This document shows, in pieces, positions 1 to 8,564 of a stretch of DNA of 64,000 nt (position 1 is its first letter; each line of letters opens with the position of its first letter). The translations under genes were made by a program, and so were the position numbers. The stretch lies in contig NZ_CP114887.1 in the NCBI RefSeq assembly GCF_028747805.1, positions 799,501-863,500 of the forward strand. Reading direction: 5' to 3'. The notes below the pieces were generated by a model. It ran no database searches, was not told the origin of the DNA, and saw only the letters and a list, made by a program, of their open reading frames with translations. This stretch comes from Solibacillus daqui (GTDB lineage: Bacteria > Bacillota > Bacilli > Bacillales_A > Planococcaceae).

Positions 1-5
1 AATTA

Positions 6-269
6 ATGACAAAGCGCAAAACTTTTAGTACATTACCGTTAGGCATTGCTAAAGTAATGTTAGAGCAATCAAGTATTCGAACTGCCTGGCATGTACCGCC
101 GCAAATGATCGATTATTTAGACCATGCGGCATGCTTTGACACAAAGGACTGTGAGCGATTATTGGAACATGCGAATATGGAGTGGGTTGATTTACTCGAA
201 GTGTTACCAAACTTAGTGGATTTTTATGAAAATAACAAGCATTTAACGACCTATCAGGTAAAAATTTGA
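6..269 (+). CDS. Small hypothetical protein, 87 aa
   Basis: I do not recognise this protein. It reads as a soluble, slightly acidic 87-residue product with no signal peptide, membrane segment or cysteine motif; the middle is rich in His, Asp and Leu. The ATG lies five bases from the window edge, so its Shine-Dalgarno sequence is not visible and the gene could begin further upstream. The stop is followed by an AT-rich stretch and then the promoter of the terC riboswitch, so it is the last gene of its unit. Function unknown. Confidence 0.6.
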   Translation: MTKRKTFSTLPLGIAKVMLEQSSIRTAWHVPPQMIDYLDHAACFDTKDCERLLEHANMEWVDLLEVLPNLVDFYENNKHLTTYQVKI

Positions 270-288
270 TATCTTACAAAAGATTTAA

Positions 289-316
289 TTGATTTTTTTT
301 CGCTTTATCGTATAAT
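289..316 (+). promoter_or_regulatory. Sigma-A type promoter of the terC unit
   Basis: TTGATT at 289-294 and a perfect TATAAT at 311-316 are separated by 16 bases. Transcription would start near 323, about 30 bases before the riboswitch core. Inferred from sequence only. Confidence 0.55.
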
Positions 317-349
317 AAATATATTAGTTGAATATCCATTTGACATTTG

Positions 350-528
350 TCAAAGGGGAGTAGCTATAAGGGATTTTTTCTTACATGTCGAATTAAAGCG
401 CGTAAGATTATTAAAATGAACTTATTTCACATTCGTCATTACATGGTTAGGAACCATCGGGTGTGATAGCATCAGTTTGCTTAGCAAGACCTTTGCCTAT
501 ACTAATAGGCAGAGGTCTTTTCTTTTTT
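350..528 (+). ncRNA. yybP-ykoY manganese riboswitch with intrinsic terminator
   Basis: The segment starts with the family hallmark AAAGGGGAGTAGC at 353-365 and continues with the conserved CGTCATTACATGG block near 434-446. It ends in a strong hairpin (486-518, arms AAGACCTTTGCCTAT and ATAGGCAGAGGTCTT) followed by a T-rich tract. In this family Mn2+ binding prevents terminator formation and turns on manganese export or metallation genes. The next gene is a TerC protein, as in B. subtilis ykoY, which supports the call. Confidence 0.9.
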
Positions 529-610
529 GGCCTTTTGGGTGTTTTTTCAACTTACAATATGAAGCCCATTTAAAATGGGTACACATCTTTATTAAGGAGG
601 AGAACTTTTC

Positions 611-1363
611 ATGGAAACTATTTTATTGGAATATGCATGGGTCTTACTTGTATTAGTATTCCTTGAAGGATTATTAGCGGCAGATAACGCAGTAGTTATG
701 GCGGTAATGGTAAAACATTTACCGAAAGAGCAGCAGAAAAAAGCATTATTTTATGGATTATTTGGGGCGTTTTTATTCCGTTTCATTGCACTATTCTTAA
801 TCACATTCCTAGCAAAATATTGGGAAATTCAAGCGATTGGTGCAGCATATTTACTGTTTATTTCGATAAAGCATTTATATGATAATCACTACAAAAAAGA
901 AGAAGAGCACGAGGATGCTGTTGAGAAAAAAGGTTCTGGCTTCTGGATGACTGTTTTAAAGGTAGAGTTAGCAGATATTGCCTTTGCGATTGACTCAATG
1001 TTAGCGGCAGTTGCCATTGCAATGACATTACCACATATTAGTGATATTGATATCGGTGGAATTAACGCTGGACCATTCTCAGTTATGTTCTTAGGTGGAT
1101 TCATTGGTCTTGTTATTATGCGATTTGCGGCACAAATGTTCGTTAAATTATTAAACGATTACCCAACATTAGAAACTGCAGCCTTCTTAATCGTTGGTTG
1201 GGTAGGGGTAAAATTAGCGGTATTAGCGTTAGCTCACGAAAACCTTGCAATTATTGATCCACACTTCCCACACTCAACAACATGGCAAGTTATATTCTGG
1301 GTTGTCTTACTTGGTATAGCAATCGGTGGCTATGTTGCAGGTGTAATGAAAAATAAAAAATAA
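611..1363 (+). CDS. TerC family integral membrane protein (YkoY/YceF type), 250 aa
   Basis: A multi-pass membrane protein of the TerC family, whose Bacillus members act in manganese efflux and in supplying metal to exported enzymes. Two acidic membrane motifs mark the family: E19 with D25-N26 in the first helix (AADNAV), and E119, D122 and D128 in a middle helix (VELADIAFAIDS). About seven hydrophobic segments are visible, and residues 90-110 form a charged cytoplasmic loop. AAGGAGGAG sits eight bases before the ATG. It lies directly behind a manganese riboswitch, so expression is expected to rise with Mn2+. Metal transport is inferred from family and context; substrate cannot be read from the sequence. 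Confidence 0.9.
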   Translation: METILLEYAWVLLVLVFLEGLLAADNAVVMAVMVKHLPKEQQKKALFYGLFGAFLFRFIALFLITFLAKYWEIQAIGAAYLLFISIKHLYDNHYKKEEEHEDAVEKKGSGFWMTVLKVELADIAFAIDSMLAAVAIAMTLPHISDIDIGGINAGPFSVMFLGGFIGLVIMRFAAQMFVKLLNDYPTLETAAFLIVGWVGVKLAVLALAHENLAIIDPHFPHSTTWQVIFWVVLLGIAIGGYVAGVMKNKK

Positions 1364-1389
1364 AAAGTACAATAAATCAGCTGAATAAT

Positions 1390-1424
1390 GGGGATACTTC
1401 TATAATCGAAGTATCTCCTTTTCA
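1390..1424 (+). terminator. Intrinsic terminator after terC
   Basis: An 11-bp stem (GGGGATACTTC pairing with GAAGTATCTCC, one wobble) with a 7-base loop is followed by TTTTCATTTT. Confidence 0.75.
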
Positions 1425-1476
1425 TTTTCAGCGTAATTCATTATACTAGAAAAAATGAATGATGGAGGCGACTATT

Positions 1477-2826
1477 TTGCCTTTAAAGCAATTTGAAAAA
1501 AGAAGTATTACCCCGTTTCGACTATTAATCACATATTACTTTTTCGCCATATTAATATCGTATTTACTGTTGCGAATTCCAGGCGTGCATATAGAAGGTG
1601 TACAAGTCTCACATTTGGATAGCCTTTTTATGGCAGTGAGTGCGGTGAGTGTAACGGGTTTGACAACAGTGACGGTTGCAGAAACATATAGTAGCTTTGG
1701 TTTAGCAATGATTTTAATCATTTTACAGTTTGGTGCCATTGGTATTATGTCAATAGGTACTTTTTTATGGCTATTATTCGGCAAGAAAATTGGCATGCGT
1801 GAACGTCAACTAATCATGATTGACCACAATCAGTACAATTTATCAGGTGTTGTGGCGCTGATTAAGCAAATTACAAAATTATTGTTTTTAATTGAATCAA
1901 TCGGAGCAATCATTTTAATGGTTCATTTTAAACGCTATTTTGACACGTGGGAAGAAGCTGCCATCAATGGGATATTTGCCTCAATATCAGCGACTACTAA
2001 TGGTGGTTTTGATATTACGGGCATGAGTTTGGTACCGTTTCATAATGATTATTTCGTGCAATTTGTTTGTATGATCTTAATTTTTTTAGGGGCAATTGGC
2101 TTTCCGGTGCTAGTAGAAGTAAAAATGTTTTTATTAAAAAAAGACCCGACATTCCGCTTTAGTTTATTTACGAAAATCACAACGGCAACATACGGTATAC
2201 TGTTTGTTGGAGGAACGGTCATAATATTAATACTAGAAAGCTTTTATTCCTTTAAAGGGATGCAATGGCATGAGGCGATTTTTACGGCCATGTTTCATTC
2301 CGTTTCGACACGTTCGGCAGGATTGACTACGTTTGATATCACAACATTTAATGAGGCGACACAGCTCTTTATGAGTGGATTGATGTTTATCGGGGCTTCA
2401 CCAAGTTCAGTTGGTGGAGGAATTCGAACGACGACATTTGCTATTATCATTTTATTTGTCATTGCCTATTCGCGCGGTCACTCTGATATTCAAATTTTTA
2501 AACGTGAAATTCATTTAATAGATGTTTTTCGTTCGTTTGCAGTATTAATTTTTGCAATTTTCATGGTCATGGTCGCGATGATGATTTTACTCATTACTGA
2601 GCAACATGCATCTATGAATCAAATTTTATTTGAAATTACGTCGGCGTTCGGAACATGTGGAATGTCTTTAGGCATTACACAGGATTTATCGACGATAGGG
2701 AAAGTTGTCATTATGACATTAATGTTCATCGGCCGTGTTGGCTTAATTTCGTTTCTGTATTCCCTAGGTGGTACATCGAAAAGGAAAAAGTATCACTATC
2801 CGAAAGAAAGAATTATTATTGGATGA
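1477..2826 (+). CDS. ktrD: Ktr potassium uptake system membrane subunit (KtrD/KtrB type), 449 aa
   Basis: The ion-conducting subunit of a Ktr/Trk potassium transporter in the cytoplasmic membrane. Four pore-loop regions are visible: VTGLTTV, ATTNGGFD, RSAGLTTFD and FGTCGMS, each with the selectivity-filter glycine. The frame opens at an ATG at 1459, but GGAGG at 1464-1468 lies inside that extension and is eight bases before TTG 1477, giving the usual family length; I therefore choose TTG. The regulatory RCK subunit is not adjacent; a KtrC-like gene lies near 32 kb. B. subtilis also keeps ktrC and ktrD apart, which favours KtrD over KtrB. No c-di-AMP riboswitch is seen upstream. Confidence 0.88.
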   Translation: MPLKQFEKRSITPFRLLITYYFFAILISYLLLRIPGVHIEGVQVSHLDSLFMAVSAVSVTGLTTVTVAETYSSFGLAMILIILQFGAIGIMSIGTFLWLLFGKKIGMRERQLIMIDHNQYNLSGVVALIKQITKLLFLIESIGAIILMVHFKRYFDTWEEAAINGIFASISATTNGGFDITGMSLVPFHNDYFVQFVCMILIFLGAIGFPVLVEVKMFLLKKDPTFRFSLFTKITTATYGILFVGGTVIILILESFYSFKGMQWHEAIFTAMFHSVSTRSAGLTTFDITTFNEATQLFMSGLMFIGASPSSVGGGIRTTTFAIIILFVIAYSRGHSDIQIFKREIHLIDVFRSFAVLIFAIFMVMVAMMILLITEQHASMNQILFEITSAFGTCGMSLGITQDLSTIGKVVIMTLMFIGRVGLISFLYSLGGTSKRKKYHYPKERIIIG

Positions 2827-2874
2827 AAAAAGCTACGATTACTCAATTATTGAGCGAATCGTAGCTTCTTTTAT
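2826..2874. terminator. Bidirectional terminator between ktrD and the radical SAM gene
   Basis: AAGCTACGATT pairs with AATCGTAGCTT, and the inner CTCAATTATTGAG continues the hairpin. A-rich and T-rich flanks serve both converging genes. Confidence 0.85.
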
Positions 2875-2875
2875 T

Positions 2876-4612
2876 TTAGTTAAAAGAATAGAAATAAGGT
2901 GCTTCGCTGTTGCGGAAGTATGTGAACAAGTAGCCGGTTTGCTTTGTTACAGTGCCTGTTTCATCATAGTTTTGGAAGTCTATGTGGAATGGAATAATTA
3001 ACGAATGCTTAAATAGGTCACGTTCGCTAATATTCATCGCTGCAAATTCATCTCCGACAATAGCAGGCTTTTCTTTAATACGTGCATAAATATCACGCAT
3101 TTCATTTTCGGAAAGTCGGTCATTCCACCATAATTTACGTGGTTGGAAATGTTGACCACTTAAGAAGTCGTATTTCATTAAGCTTGTGATAATATCGATA
3201 TTTGCATTTTCTACAGTTTGTAAAAATTCAAGTAAACGACGGAATAAGTCTTCTAGCTGATGACCGATGCGGCTCCAACCTTTTGTTTCCCAATACGTAC
3301 CGAAGTTTTGGAAGAAATCGAACGGTGTTTCGAATACCTGAGTTACTAAATACTCGATTGTATGATCCATACGGTGCGCATTCCAATATTTTTCAAGTAC
3401 ATCCTCTGCATGTTTAATCCTTACGATATCATCAAATGTTAGCACGTTGTTTGAGAAAATTTCATACGGTGAGATGTCAACGTATGTATAGCCATATTTT
3501 TCGGCCTCTAAACGTAAGCCTGTACCACGTAACAGTTTTAAGAAACCAAGCTGTAGTTCTTCTGGACGCATTGCGAATACATCATTGAATGTTTTGCGGA
3601 ATGAACTGTAGTCTTCTTCTGGTAAGCCTGCAATTAAGTCTAAGTGCTGATCGATTTTACCGCCTTCTTTTACCATTGTGACAGTACGTGTAAGCTTTTC
3701 AAAGTTTTGACGGCGCTTTACTAAGTCATTTGTTAAATCATTTGTTGATTGGACACCGATCTCAAAGCGGAATAGACCACGTGGTGCATTGTCATTTAAA
3801 AATTGAATAACTTCAGGACGCATAATATCGGCCGTGATTTCGAATTGGAATACAACGCCGGGCTTGTGTTCATCGATTAAAAATTGGAACATTTCCATCG
3901 CATAGCTACGGCTAATATTAAATGTACGGTCAACGAATTTAATTGTTTTGGCACCATTGTCCATTAAATAACGAATGTCCTCTTTAATTTTTTCGCGATT
4001 AAAGTAGCGTACACCGACTTCAATAGAAGAAAGGCAGAACTGGCAGCTAAACGGACAGCCACGACTTGTTTCAATATATTGGATACGCTTTCCTAAATGC
4101 GGTAAATCTTCTTCAAAGCGGAATGGTGTCGCAATTTCACGTAAATCGACTTTTGGTGGTTGTGCGTGAATTTTTAGTTTTCCATCTTGTAAATAGCAAA
4201 TTCCGGGTACTTTTTCAAGTTCAATTTCACCATTAAAGTGGCGCAACATTTCTTTAAATGAAACTTCGCCCTCGCCCATAATAATGTAGTCAATTTCATC
4301 ATGCTTGCGTAACCAGTCATGTACGTCGTAAGAAACTTCAGGACCACCTAGTACGATTTTGACATTAGGTAAAACTGTTTTTAACATGCGAATAACGGCG
4401 ATTGTTTCGTTAATGTTCCAAATATAGCAACTGAAACCGACTATATCAGGTTTCTTTTGAAATAGATCAGAAACGATGTTAAACGCGGGATCTTTAATAG
4501 TGTATTCAGCTAGTTCACATACAAATTCTGGTTGAATGGCTGCTTTTAAATAACGAATAGCTAAATTCGTGTGAATATATTTTGCATTTAATGTACTTAA
4601 AACAATGTTCAT
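2876..4612 (-). CDS. B12-binding domain radical SAM protein (DUF4080 C-terminus), 578 aa
   Basis: A predicted cytoplasmic radical S-adenosylmethionine enzyme. Residues 1-140 form the cobalamin-binding-like domain, with a Rossmann-type MGEGE turn near 112-116. The radical SAM core follows with the [4Fe-4S] cysteines C186, C190 and C193 in the ETSRGCPFSCQFC context. The C-terminal 200 residues match my recollection of the DUF4080 tail found in this Firmicutes family. The substrate is not known. The gene stands alone, converges on ktrD, and starts at an ATG preceded by a GAGGAGA-type ribosome site. Confidence 0.88.
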   Translation of the reverse strand: MNIVLSTLNAKYIHTNLAIRYLKAAIQPEFVCELAEYTIKDPAFNIVSDLFQKKPDIVGFSCYIWNINETIAVIRMLKTVLPNVKIVLGGPEVSYDVHDWLRKHDEIDYIIMGEGEVSFKEMLRHFNGEIELEKVPGICYLQDGKLKIHAQPPKVDLREIATPFRFEEDLPHLGKRIQYIETSRGCPFSCQFCLSSIEVGVRYFNREKIKEDIRYLMDNGAKTIKFVDRTFNISRSYAMEMFQFLIDEHKPGVVFQFEITADIMRPEVIQFLNDNAPRGLFRFEIGVQSTNDLTNDLVKRRQNFEKLTRTVTMVKEGGKIDQHLDLIAGLPEEDYSSFRKTFNDVFAMRPEELQLGFLKLLRGTGLRLEAEKYGYTYVDISPYEIFSNNVLTFDDIVRIKHAEDVLEKYWNAHRMDHTIEYLVTQVFETPFDFFQNFGTYWETKGWSRIGHQLEDLFRRLLEFLQTVENANIDIITSLMKYDFLSGQHFQPRKLWWNDRLSENEMRDIYARIKEKPAIVGDEFAAMNISERDLFKHSLIIPFHIDFQNYDETGTVTKQTGYLFTYFRNSEAPYFYSFN

Positions 4613-4774
4613 AGTTTAATTCTCCTCTACATACATACTATTGTAGCAGTGTGAGACACAGCAAACAATATAGGATATTATACCCATTTTATTCCAAGTA
4701 ATAGTATGGAATAATGTTGAGTATGTATAATTTTCTGAAAATTTTAAAATAAGAATTAGGAGGCTCGGATATTA

Positions 4775-6223
4775 GTGGAAGGCGAATTGAGTCACGTGGT
4801 AGATAATCTATTTCAACAGGCAAATGAACATATGGTTATTTTTGATTGTGCTGGAAAAATAAAGTATATGAATGGTAAAGTTGTCGACACGTTTGAACAG
4901 TTAAACATTCAGACAAATTTTTTTGAGTTAACAGAAAATAATAATGCTGAATGGAATAAGTTCATTACAAGAGTGACTCGAGACGCCACGGCTAGCTATA
5001 CTTTAGATTTGTATAAAGACTTTCAACAAAATGTGCTAATAAGTTTTTTAGGTTATTACATTCCTGAACGACAATTAGTTCTTTGTATATTACAATTTAA
5101 CACAGTGCACAAACCATTAAATGAAACGCAACATAATTACCATTTGATAAATGGCCTGCTAAATGGGGTAGTGCTTACTTCTAAAAATGGTAAAATTATT
5201 ATGACTAATCCAATCGCACTACAGTTATTAGGCTTTGATAATGGACAACTTGAAAGAAGAAGTTATGATTTATTATTTGAAAATTGTTATGTTGATCCAA
5301 AAGCGATTATTCAATATTATCGTATGATATCGAACAATGAGCTTGCGACGATTTTAGTTAAGCGTATTAGTAGCGATGATCAAGTTTGCTATTTAAATAT
5401 TTCAAGCAAAATCGATGAAACACTTGATATGTTGGTAACTACTATTACGGATCAAACAGAAAAAATGATATTATTAGAAACAATAAACCATCAAAAGTCA
5501 TTAGCAACAGTTGGGCAAAGTGTAGCGACTATTATCCATGAAATTCGTAATCCAATGACCACTATTCAAGGCTTTATTCAGATGATTAAGAGCAGTATAG
5601 AAGAGCAGGTAAATCCTTATTTTCAAATTGTCGAAACCGAGCTTCAGCGAATTGATGATATGTTATTAGAATTACTATCGATTTCGAAGCCGAAAAAATA
5701 TGATTTTCATTTACTTGATTTCAAAGGAGTAATAGAACAAGCGATTACATTACTTCAATTGAAGGCCTTAGAATCAAATGTAAATATTATTTTTGAATAT
5801 GATGACAATGCTTCTTTTTTAATAAAAGGGAATTACAATCGATTAAAGCAAATGCTTATTAACTTACTGAAAAATGCAATTGAAGCAGTTGAAACGAATG
5901 GTTCGATAATTGTTCGTTTGCTATATACAAATGCATCGACACTTCGTTTAATTGTAGAAGATACAGGAAAAGGAATGTCGACAGAGCAATTAGCAAATGC
6001 ATTTCAATCATTTTATTCAACAAAATCTACTGGGACAGGCTTAGGGCTTGTGTTAGTTCAAACAGTTGTAGAAGAGCACAATGGTACTATTTTTGTGGAA
6101 AGTAGTGAAGGTGTAGGTTCAAGGTTTAAAATTGATATAAACTTATTAGAGAATGAAGGGAATCCGTCCATTTCATTTTCATCTTATCCTTCTATGCAAA
6201 AATCAGCAAACATATATATGTAA
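4775..6223 (+). CDS. Soluble PAS-domain sensor histidine kinase, sporulation-phosphorelay type, 482 aa
   Basis: A cytoplasmic histidine kinase without membrane segments. Two PAS-like regions span about 12-110 and 120-230. The H-box has H255 in IIHEIRNPMTTIQGF, very close to the KinA-E kinases that feed Spo0F. The ATP-binding domain shows N357 (NLLKNAIEAV), D386 (EDTGKG) and GTGLGL at 410-415. Translation starts at GTG, 11 bases after AGGAGG. No response regulator is adjacent, as expected for an orphan phosphorelay kinase. In B. subtilis the membrane kinase gene kinD precedes mhqR; this protein has that position but not KinD's membrane sensor. Its signal is unknown. Confidence 0.85.
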   Translation: MEGELSHVVDNLFQQANEHMVIFDCAGKIKYMNGKVVDTFEQLNIQTNFFELTENNNAEWNKFITRVTRDATASYTLDLYKDFQQNVLISFLGYYIPERQLVLCILQFNTVHKPLNETQHNYHLINGLLNGVVLTSKNGKIIMTNPIALQLLGFDNGQLERRSYDLLFENCYVDPKAIIQYYRMISNNELATILVKRISSDDQVCYLNISSKIDETLDMLVTTITDQTEKMILLETINHQKSLATVGQSVATIIHEIRNPMTTIQGFIQMIKSSIEEQVNPYFQIVETELQRIDDMLLELLSISKPKKYDFHLLDFKGVIEQAITLLQLKALESNVNIIFEYDDNASFLIKGNYNRLKQMLINLLKNAIEAVETNGSIIVRLLYTNASTLRLIVEDTGKGMSTEQLANAFQSFYSTKSTGTGLGLVLVQTVVEEHNGTIFVESSEGVGSRFKIDINLLENEGNPSISFSSYPSMQKSANIYM

Positions 6224-6286
6224 TGACTATTCATAAAGGGAAACACTCCTAGCTCACTTCAACTTTTATATGAAATAATGCGTATT

Positions 6287-6316
6287 TTGACAAAGCTTTC
6301 GATTAATCGCTATAAT
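6287..6316 (+). promoter_or_regulatory. Sigma-A promoter of the marR gene
   Basis: TTGACA at 6287-6292 and TATAAT at 6311-6316 match consensus at every base, with an 18-base spacer. Confidence 0.8.
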
Positions 6317-6349
6317 AACCTTATTACTCAAAAATAGAGGATGGTTTTT

Positions 6350-6796
6350 ATGGCTTCAAATGAAGTAAAACAATCGTTAAAATTATTTATCGTCTTATCA
6401 AGAGCAACGAAAGCGATTAATGAAGCGACGAATCAGTTTATCCAACAAAATGGTTTGAATCCAACCGAATTTGCAGTTTTAGAACTTTTATATCATAAAG
6501 GTCGCCAACCGTTACAACAAATTGGCAACAAAATATTATTAGCAAGCGGTTCGATTACGTATGTAGTAGATAAATTAGAAAAGCGCCAATTTTTAGCACG
6601 TGTTTCTTGTCCAGAGGATCGTCGTGTAACCTTTGCAGAAATTACTGAACAAGGTTCTGAATTTATGGACAAGCTGTTTCCGGAGCACGAGCAAAAATTA
6701 CATGAGCTCTTAAGTGCTCTATCATCAGAAGAAAAGCAAACGACTATTGAGTTAGTAAAAAAATTAGGTATATCGATTAAAGATTTATCTTATTAA
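6350..6796 (+). CDS. mhqR: MarR family regulator, MhqR-like, 148 aa
   Basis: A winged-helix MarR repressor. The segment LNPTEFAVLELLYHKGRQPLQQIGNKILLASGSITYVVDKLEKR carries the recognition helix and is nearly the wording I recall for B. subtilis MhqR, which represses quinone and diamide detoxification genes. The wing holds the PEDRRV motif typical of MarR proteins. ATG 6341 has no room for a ribosome site; AGAGG at 6336-6340 is nine bases before ATG 6350, so the latter is chosen. It has its own consensus promoter. The name rests on remembered similarity and on its place after a phosphorelay kinase gene; its target genes are not in this window. Confidence 0.75.
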   Translation: MASNEVKQSLKLFIVLSRATKAINEATNQFIQQNGLNPTEFAVLELLYHKGRQPLQQIGNKILLASGSITYVVDKLEKRQFLARVSCPEDRRVTFAEITEQGSEFMDKLFPEHEQKLHELLSALSSEEKQTTIELVKKLGISIKDLSY

Positions 6797-6846
6797 AAAA
6801 ACGCCTCTCCAACTCATCATGAATTGGGGAGGCGTTTTTTTATTTT
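6795..6846. terminator. Bidirectional terminator after mhqR
   Basis: AACGCCTCTCC pairs with GGGGAGGCGTT across a 15-base loop and is flanked by seven As and seven Ts, serving mhqR and the convergent lipoprotein gene. Confidence 0.85.
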
Positions 6847-6865
6847 TTGGATGAAAAAATAGAAA

Positions 6866-7576
6866 TTATTGAATTGTTAAGCCCATTTGTAAAAATGCGT
6901 CTTGTAAGTCTGCTGCTACCGTATCATAAATTGTCAGTGTTACAAACATATTGTCTCGTTCAAATGCAAGTTTAATAACTTTATCAGTATTTTCAAACGT
7001 TGTTTCGTAACCGACAATTTGAATAATGTCAGTATGATGCTCTAAAATAGCGCTGAAATCATGTTCTTTCACATCTGATGAAATCGCACTCATTGATTCA
7101 GTTACAGAAGACTTTATATCATCAAATGTTACCTCACCCTTTTCAGTAACTTCAATTTGCATTGAGAAATTGTCATCAGCATTGTAGAGTAAATGATCGA
7201 TACCAGGTTCCTCTGCCTCTAATGTGTAGTTTTCAAAATGTTCAATAGAATAATTCATCTCTGCACTTTTTGAAGTAATAACCGCCTCTTTAAACGTTTG
7301 ACCGTTAGAACTATAAGTTAATGTTGCTTGTTCATCAGTTTGTTGAGGCTTTGCTTGTGCTGGTTCATTCGTTTCTCCAGCATCTTTAGCGGGTTCTGTT
7401 GTTGTCTGAGTTGTTGTAGTCGTTTCTTCGGTACTTGTTTCTGTTTGAGTTTGCTCTGTTTGAGGTTTTTCGTTATCAGCCGTATTCGTGTCAGGCTCGC
7501 TTGTATCAGTATTACAAGCAGCTAATGTAGTTGATAGTAATAGCAATGCACTCAATGTTGCGAATGGTTTTTTCAT
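6866..7576 (-). CDS. Hypothetical lipoprotein, 236 aa
   Basis: A signal peptide with lipobox LAAC (acylated C21) predicts an outer-membrane-leaflet lipoprotein. A low-complexity linker rich in Thr, Glu, Gln and Asp follows, about residues 22-80, typical of a spacer through the wall. The remaining 150 residues look like one alpha/beta domain that I do not recognise. The gene is monocistronic, converging on mhqR, with GAGGGGGC before its ATG. Function unknown. Confidence 0.8.
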   Translation of the reverse strand: MKKPFATLSALLLLSTTLAACNTDTSEPDTNTADNEKPQTEQTQTETSTEETTTTTQTTTEPAKDAGETNEPAQAKPQQTDEQATLTYSSNGQTFKEAVITSKSAEMNYSIEHFENYTLEAEEPGIDHLLYNADDNFSMQIEVTEKGEVTFDDIKSSVTESMSAISSDVKEHDFSAILEHHTDIIQIVGYETTFENTDKVIKLAFERDNMFVTLTIYDTVAADLQDAFLQMGLTIQ

Positions 7577-7638
7577 AATGTGCCCCCTCTTACTTTAATA
7601 GACGGAAACTAGGGAAGTAAGTTTCTGATTTTATTGTA

Positions 7639-8250
7639 TCAAAATAACGGTAAAACTAAAAATAATAATAAAACAAAGACGATATGTGCAACGATAATGA
7701 GTGGTAAGCTTTTTTTCCATTCATAAAGTGCACCCCATAAAAGACCTGCGACAATGGCAGCCATTGCCCCTGGGATAAATCCGCTAATTGCTAGCGATAA
7801 TGAAAACAACATTGCAGTAATAAAAACAGCCCAAGCAGGTGATGTATAGCGTTTTAGTTGTTGCTGCACATAGCCACGCCAAAACATTTCCTCACCAACT
7901 GCGATAATAAAAATAAGCATGATGTAATGGAATATATTTTGTGGACCGTAAACATTTAAAAATTTTGGGATTTCAGTTGTTACATTAGAATCGATATAAG
8001 GTAGCAGAGTATAGCCTAATTTAACAAAACCGTACGTAATTGTCCCATAACCAATTCCATAAATTAAATATTGCCAAGTTGGAATGCGGTCTTCGAATTT
8101 ACCTGTGACTAAAGCAATCGCTATCCCCACTAGTAAAGTGAAAGCATATAGATACCAAAAGATTGATTTTTCATGAAAAGTGAAAAACATCATACTATAA
8201 ATAAAAATCAATGACAGGAGGAGTGTAATCGTTTGTTTATCCGTTTTCAT
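7639..8250 (-). CDS. CPBP family membrane protein, possibly catalytically impaired, 203 aa
   Basis: A membrane protein with about six hydrophobic segments. EEMFWRGYV at 120-128 is the first motif (EExxxR) of the CPBP/Abi intramembrane endopeptidases. The second motif, usually FxxxH, reads FSLSL here, so its histidine is missing. The last helix has a His (AHIVFV) but not the usual following Asn. Some CPBP proteins act in prenyl-protein processing or bacteriocin immunity, but missing active-site residues argue against protease activity here. AGGGGG precedes the ATG by about ten bases. Confidence 0.75.
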   Translation of the reverse strand: MKTDKQTITLLLSLIFIYSMMFFTFHEKSIFWYLYAFTLLVGIAIALVTGKFEDRIPTWQYLIYGIGYGTITYGFVKLGYTLLPYIDSNVTTEIPKFLNVYGPQNIFHYIMLIFIIAVGEEMFWRGYVQQQLKRYTSPAWAVFITAMLFSLSLAISGFIPGAMAAIVAGLLWGALYEWKKSLPLIIVAHIVFVLLLFLVLPLF

Positions 8251-8285
8251 TCATTGTGTACCCCCTTTTACGTATCGTATCAAAA

Positions 8286-8328
8286 AATACCCTTTTTAGC
8301 ATCTTTTGAATGTTAAAAAGGGTATTTT
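8286..8328 (-). terminator. Hairpin terminator, probably of ykvS
   Basis: AATACCCTTTTTA pairs with TAAAAAGGGTATT; read on the minus strand it ends in TTTTTT. It lies about 240 bases after the ykvS stop, with repeat copy 8340-8564 in between. Confidence 0.6.
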
Positions 8329-8339
8329 GAATTAATTGT

Positions 8340-8564
8340 TTCAGCGAAAGTCCCTACACTGGGAATGAATTTCAAGTATGTCCTTAATTCAGTGGAGGTT
8401 TAAACCCTGGCCGAATTGGGAAACGAAGGTTAAAAGCGTCACGTCCTGTGACAATACCTTCGTGATCAATTTCCTGTTGACCGAATGCCCCGATGGATCT
8501 CACAGATTTTTTTCAAGTTTACTCAAAAAAAATTGGGACGCAATTAGGCCGAGACGTAATTGAT
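8340..8564 (+). repeat. Dispersed structured repeat, family 1, copy 1
   Basis: Full-length copy aligned with 17541-17784. Stems: AATTC/GAATT near 8395-8416, ACGAAGGT/ACCTTCGT near 8422-8463, and inside it GTCAC/GTGAC around a GTCCT loop. The 3' half has GATGGATCTCACAG and ends GTAATTGAT. It lies between ykvS and its terminator, antisense to both neighbours. The layout vaguely recalls HEARO/omega RNAs, from memory only. The ORF across it is a translation of the repeat. Confidence 0.7.

Noticed and set aside
1364..1476. Possible c-di-AMP (ydaO) riboswitch before ktrD
   Set aside because: The space is only about 110 bases and is mostly the terC terminator.
8378..8563. + strand ORF of 61 codons across repeat copy 1
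   Set aside because: It is a translation of the structured repeat; the corresponding frame is not kept in copies 2 and 3.
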